From: Fimousia sp036311565
Lineage (GTDB): Bacteria > Bacillota > Clostridia > Lachnospirales > Lachnospiraceae
DNA length: 64,000 nucleotides
Reading direction: 5' to 3'
NCBI GenBank assembly: GCA_036311565.1
Contig: JAXJPR010000008.1
Coordinates: 1 to 64,000, forward strand
How positions within the stretch are numbered: the stretch's first letter is position 1; each line of letters begins with the position of its first letter. A model generated the notes under the pieces. It was not told the origin of the DNA. It saw only the letters and a list, made by a program, of their open reading frames with translations, and searched no databases. Both the position numbers and the translations under genes were made by a program. This document shows, piece by piece, positions 60,866 through 64,000 of this stretch.

Positions 60866-62206
60866 ATGGCATTTGAAAATTTATCTGACAGACTCCAAAA
60901 TGTATTTAAAAATTTACGTGGGAAAGGCCGTTTAACAGAAGCTGATGTAAAAGAAGCAATGAAAGAAGTAAAGCGTGCTCTTTTGGAAGCGGATGTTAAC
61001 TTTCGGGTCGTAAAACAGTTTGTAAAGACTGTTACCGATCGTGCTGTTGGACAGGATGTACTAAGTGGATTAAATCCTGCACATATGGTTGTTAAAATCG
61101 TAAAAGAAGAGATGGAAGCTCTGATGGGCTCTGAGATGACAGAGATTAAGATGAAGCCAGGTGCTGACATGACAATTATCATGATGGCAGGTCTTCAGGG
61201 GGCAGGTAAGACAACTACTTGTGCAAAACTTGCAGGACAGTTTAAACGGAAAGGAAAACGTCCATTATTAGTAGCGTGTGACGTATATCGTCCAGCTGCG
61301 ATTAAGCAGTTACAGGTAAATGGTGAAAAGCAGGGAGTTCCTGTTTTTACCATAGAAGGAAATCAAGATCCAGTGAAAATAGCCCAGGAAGCTGTGGAAT
61401 TTGCAAGAAATAATCGCAATAATTTAGTTATTTTTGATACGGCTGGTCGTCTTCATATTGATGAAAGTATGATGACAGAACTAATGGAAATCAAAAATAA
61501 GGTAGATGTTGCCCAGACTATTTTAGTAGTAGATGCTATGACTGGTCAGGATGCAGTAAATGTTGCGAAAGATTTTGATGATAAAGTTGGTATTGATGGT
61601 GTTATTTTAACAAAAATGGATGGCGATACCAGAGGTGGTGCAGCACTTTCTATTAAAGCAGTTACCGGTAAACCAATTCTTTATATTGGTATGGGAGAGA
61701 AACTGGAAGATTTACAGCAATTTTATCCAGATCGTATGACCAGCAGAATTCTTGGAATGGGTGATGTGCTTACTCTGATTGAGAAAGCAGAAGCTGCGGT
61801 AGATGAAGAATCAGCGATAGAGATGACCAAAAAAATCCGCAAAGCGGAGTTTAATTTTAATGATTATCTTGAGCAAATGGAACAAGTAAAGAAAATGGGT
61901 GGAATTAGCGATATTTTATCTATGATTCCTGGAATGAGTAAACAGATGGGAAATATTGATGTAGATGATAAAGCAATGGATAAAATTGCATGCATCATTT
62001 ATTCCATGACAAAGGAAGAAAGAGAAAATCCTAAAATTATTAATCCTTCCCGAAGACGAAGAATTGCAAAAGGTGCAGGAGTTCCAATTGCAGAAGTAAA
62101 TAAATTGTGTAAGAATTTCGAACAATCCAGAAAAATGATGAAACAGATGTCTGGTATGTTTGGTGGAAAAAAAGGAAGAAGAGGAAGATTTAAATTTCCT
62201 TTCTAA
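60866..62206 (+). CDS. ffh: Signal recognition particle protein Ffh
   Basis: The SRP54 homologue that targets membrane proteins to the translocon. The 446-residue protein has an N domain (FENLSDRLQNVFKNLRGKGRLTEADV). The GTPase has GLQGAGKTTTCAKLAGQ near residue 109, the insertion box ACDVYRPAAIKQL, DTAGRLHID and TKMDGDTRGGAAL. The Met-rich M domain (QMEQVKKMGGISDILSMIPGMSKQMG ... MMKQMSGMFGGKKG) binds SRP RNA and signal peptides. Confidence 0.97.
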   Translation: MAFENLSDRLQNVFKNLRGKGRLTEADVKEAMKEVKRALLEADVNFRVVKQFVKTVTDRAVGQDVLSGLNPAHMVVKIVKEEMEALMGSEMTEIKMKPGADMTIIMMAGLQGAGKTTTCAKLAGQFKRKGKRPLLVACDVYRPAAIKQLQVNGEKQGVPVFTIEGNQDPVKIAQEAVEFARNNRNNLVIFDTAGRLHIDESMMTELMEIKNKVDVAQTILVVDAMTGQDAVNVAKDFDDKVGIDGVILTKMDGDTRGGAALSIKAVTGKPILYIGMGEKLEDLQQFYPDRMTSRILGMGDVLTLIEKAEAAVDEESAIEMTKKIRKAEFNFNDYLEQMEQVKKMGGISDILSMIPGMSKQMGNIDVDDKAMDKIACIIYSMTKEERENPKIINPSRRRRIAKGAGVPIAEVNKLCKNFEQSRKMMKQMSGMFGGKKGRRGRFKFPF

Positions 62207-62284
62207 TATAGCATGGCGGCGAAAAATGGAAACGCCATGTATGATGAATGAAACTATTAACAAATTTTAACGGAGGTGAAACTA

Positions 62285-62530
62285 ATGGCAGTAAAAATGA
62301 GATTAAAAAGAATGGGACAGAAAAAAGCTCCTTTCTATAGAGTAGTAGTAGCAGACGCAAGAGCTCCTAGAGATGGTAGATTTATCGAAGAAATCGGTAC
62401 TTACGATCCAAATCAGAACCCAAGCGAAATTAAATTTGACGAAGAAGCTGCTAAAAAATGGTTAGCAACAGGTGCTCAGCCAACAGATACTGTAGCTAAG
62501 TTATTAAAAGCTGCTGGGATTGAAAAGTAA
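62285..62530 (+). CDS. rpsP: 30S ribosomal protein S16
   Basis: An 81-residue protein with the family start MAVKMRLKRMGQKKAPFYRVVVADARAPRDGRFIEEIGTYDPNQ. ATG 62285 is right after GGAGGTGAAACT. An in-frame ATG nine bases earlier overlaps that site. It follows ffh as in most Firmicutes. Confidence 0.97.
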   Translation: MAVKMRLKRMGQKKAPFYRVVVADARAPRDGRFIEEIGTYDPNQNPSEIKFDEEAAKKWLATGAQPTDTVAKLLKAAGIEK

Positions 62531-62551
62531 TAACTAGAGGAGGTGTAAGTC

Positions 62552-62782
62552 TTGAAAGACTTAGTAGAAGTAATTGCAAAATCTCTAGTTGATCATCCTG
62601 AAGATGTAGTTGTAACTGAAAAAGAATCCAATGGTATGATTGTGGTGGAACTGCGTGTTGCATCCGATGATATGGGAAAAGTAATTGGGAAACAGGGAAG
62701 AATTGCCAAAGCAATTCGAACTGTTGTAAAGGCTGCGTCTTCTACCGGCAAAAAGAAAGTAGTTGTGGATATCCTGCAATAA
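62552..62782 (+). CDS. khpA: KH-domain RNA-binding protein KhpA (YlqC)
   Basis: A 76-residue protein consisting of one KH domain with the GxxG loop in MGKVIGKQGRIAKAIRTVV. KhpA partners KhpB/EloR in RNA binding and cell elongation in other Gram-positives. It starts at TTG 62552 behind AGAGGAGG. It is normally followed by rimM-trmD-rplS, but here a terminator follows. Confidence 0.94.
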   Translation: MKDLVEVIAKSLVDHPEDVVVTEKESNGMIVVELRVASDDMGKVIGKQGRIAKAIRTVVKAASSTGKKKVVVDILQ

Positions 62783-62790
62783 CAAAGATA

Positions 62791-62824
62791 AAAGAGAACA
62801 AGCGCAGCTTGTTCTCTTTCTTTA
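62791..62824 (+). terminator. Terminator of the ylxM-ffh-rpsP-khpA operon
   Basis: AAAGAGAACAAGC (62791-62803) pairs perfectly with GCTTGTTCTCTTT (62807-62819) across GCA, followed by CTTTATTTT. Confidence 0.92.
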
Positions 62825-62898
62825 TTTTAACATCCTATATAAGAAAGTACTTTGTTACACTAAAGTGAAATAATATTTTATTTGTATAAAAAATGTAG

Positions 62899-62904
62899 TA
62901 TAAT
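62899..62904 (+). promoter_or_regulatory. Probable -10 of the ATP-grasp gene
   Basis: TATAAT lies 35 bases before the start codon. The -35 region (TTTTAT at the right spacing) is weak. Confidence 0.4.
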
Positions 62905-62938
62905 AAAAATATTAAGAATATAAGAAAAGAGGGAACAT

Positions 62939-64000
62939 ATGAATTTTGTATTTACATCACCACAATTTCCAACAAACTATTGGAAATTCTGTGCAGAATT
63001 AAAAAAGAATGGCGCAAATGTATTGGGAATCGGCGATCAAGATTATAATTCTTTGACCGATGAATTAAAAAGTTCACTGACAGAATATTATAAAGTCAGC
63101 AGTATGGAAAATTACGATGAAATGATGAGAGCGGTTGCATTTTTCACATTTAAATATGGAAAAATCGATTGGATTGAAAGTAACAATGAATATTGGCTAG
63201 AACAGGATGCAAAACTTCGTACAGATTTTAATGTTACGACAGGTCCACAGAGCAAAGATATGGATGCTATCAAATATAAATCAAAAATGAAAGCAAACTA
63301 TGCAAAAGCAGGAGTTCCAGCTGCGAAATATCATTTAGTATCTAATTATGAAGAAGGTAAAGCATTTGTAGAAGAAGTTGGTTATCCAGTTATTGTAAAA
63401 CCAGATAATGGAGTTGGGGCAAGTAATACATATAAGTTAAAAAATGATGCAGAATTTGATGCATTTTACGCCAACCTTCCTTCCGTACAGTATATTATGG
63501 AAGAATTCGTAAATGGACAAGTTTGTTCTTATGATGCCCTTGTAAATAGTAAAGGTGAAATCTTATTCGAAACAGGAAACGTTACATTAGTTTCTATCGT
63601 TGATGCGGTAAATGATAAAGATGAAGTAAACTACTATATTATGGATCGTGTACCAGATGATCTGGCAGATGCCGGAAGAAGAACAGTAAAAGCTTTTGGT
63701 GTGAAGAGCCGCTTAGTTCATTTTGAATTCTTCCGTCTGATGGAAGATAAAAAAGATCTTGGCAAAAAAGGAGATATTGTTGCACTGGAAGTTAATATGC
63801 GTCCTTGTGGTGGATTTACACCGGATATGATTAATTTTGCAAATAGCTTTGACATTTATAAATTATGGGCTGATATGATCTGTTATGATCAAATTTGGCT
63901 TTCTAAAGATCGTGAAATTTCTAATTGCCTGTTTGTAGGAAGAAGAAAAGGAAAAGATTATAAACACAGTCATGAAGATATTATGAATAAATATGGAAAT
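62939..64000 (+). CDS. ATP-grasp domain protein, carbamoyl-phosphate synthase-like (3' end outside window)
   Basis: An open frame of 354 codons runs from ATG 62939 (AGAGGGA upstream) off the right edge. The N-terminal Rossmann-like part (MNFVFTSPQFPTNYWKFCAELKKNGANVLGIGD) is followed by an ATP-grasp fold. KYKSKMKANYAKAGVPAAKYHLV, the ATP-binding VKPDNGVGASNTYKL, YIMEEFVNGQVCSYDALV and the metal-binding ALEVNMRPCGGFTPDMINF are visible. It should join a carboxylate to an amine or thiol with ATP. The substrate is unknown. It sits where rimM-trmD-rplS would normally follow khpA, but behind its own promoter. Confidence 0.85.
   Translation, partial: MNFVFTSPQFPTNYWKFCAELKKNGANVLGIGDQDYNSLTDELKSSLTEYYKVSSMENYDEMMRAVAFFTFKYGKIDWIESNNEYWLEQDAKLRTDFNVTTGPQSKDMDAIKYKSKMKANYAKAGVPAAKYHLVSNYEEGKAFVEEVGYPVIVKPDNGVGASNTYKLKNDAEFDAFYANLPSVQYIMEEFVNGQVCSYDALVNSKGEILFETGNVTLVSIVDAVNDKDEVNYYIMDRVPDDLADAGRRTVKAFGVKSRLVHFEFFRLMEDKKDLGKKGDIVALEVNMRPCGGFTPDMINFANSFDIYKLWADMICYDQIWLSKDREISNCLFVGRRKGKDYKHSHEDIMNKYGN

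Noticed and set aside
62858..62867. Short inverted repeat CACT-AA-AGTG before the ATP-grasp gene
   Set aside because: Four-base arms in AT-rich DNA are expected by chance.
1..64000. CRISPR arrays, insertion sequences, prophage genes, attachment sites
   Set aside because: I found no regularly spaced repeats, transposase, integrase or phage structural genes on reading both strands.

Overview
The window looks like chromosomal DNA of an anaerobic, low-GC Firmicute, most likely class Clostridia and family Lachnospiraceae. The evidence is AT-rich sequence with strong Shine-Dalgarno sites, many TTGACA/TATAAT promoters, GatCAB amidotransferase, a T-box leader on thrS, the priA-def-fmt-rsmB-rlmN-prpC-prkC-rsgA-thiN order, a fused FeoA-FeoB, the [FeFe]-hydrogenase maturase HydF, and a Csp-like S8 protease of the kind found in spore formers. 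Genus cannot be decided from the sequence alone. I saw no CRISPR array, prophage, transposase or insertion sequence. Apart from the decayed ABC permease at the left edge, the window is mostly core genome.

Layout. 1-1.2 kb: FtsX-type permease pseudogene. 1.3-5.5 kb: feoAB under a Fur-box promoter, a HAD hydrolase, and a convergent SorC-family regulator with its own operator. 5.6-17.3 kb: glmM, then priA-def-fmt-rsmB-rlmN-prpC-prkC-rsgA-thiN, tightly packed with several overlaps. 17.4-24.8 kb: gatCAB, T-box and thrS, a LysR regulator, and a convergent LacX-like mutarotase. 25-28.2 kb: prfC, then an attenuated infC-rpmI-rplT operon in which infC appears to start at ATT. 28.2-31.8 kb: XpaC-like and TelA-like proteins and a split ThrE exporter. 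31.8-38.9 kb: a secreted SH3-NlpC/P60 hydrolase with WalR-like repeats at its promoter, an unknown protein, two tRNA genes, ogt, an RpiR regulator, nfo, an MBL hydrolase and the S8 protease. 39-44.9 kb: amidohydrolase, TPR protein, hflX, then ptsHI behind a BglG/LicT-type antiterminator site. 44.9-53.8 kb: an aspartase-like enzyme divergent from hydF, a UvrD-type helicase, small unknowns, a cation/proton antiporter and two AstE/aspartoacylase-like proteins. 53.8-64 kb: single-chain PurL, SH3 protein, CNNM/CorC membrane protein, phospholipase C-like protein, ylxM-ffh-rpsP-khpA, and an ATP-grasp gene cut by the right edge.

Much of the interest is regulatory. The window combines repressor operators (Fur, SorC), a tRNA-sensing T-box, a protein-dependent antiterminator (RAT) and a ribosomal-protein/IF3 leader. 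It also has a periodic array of WalR-like half-sites and two places where the next operon's -35 element lies inside the previous operon's terminator. I found no single gene cluster that I can defend as a wholly new system. The best leads are the WalR-like array, the RAT before ptsHI, the aspartase-hydF pair, the paired AstE-like proteins with substituted zinc ligands, and the unexplained double hairpin before prfC.
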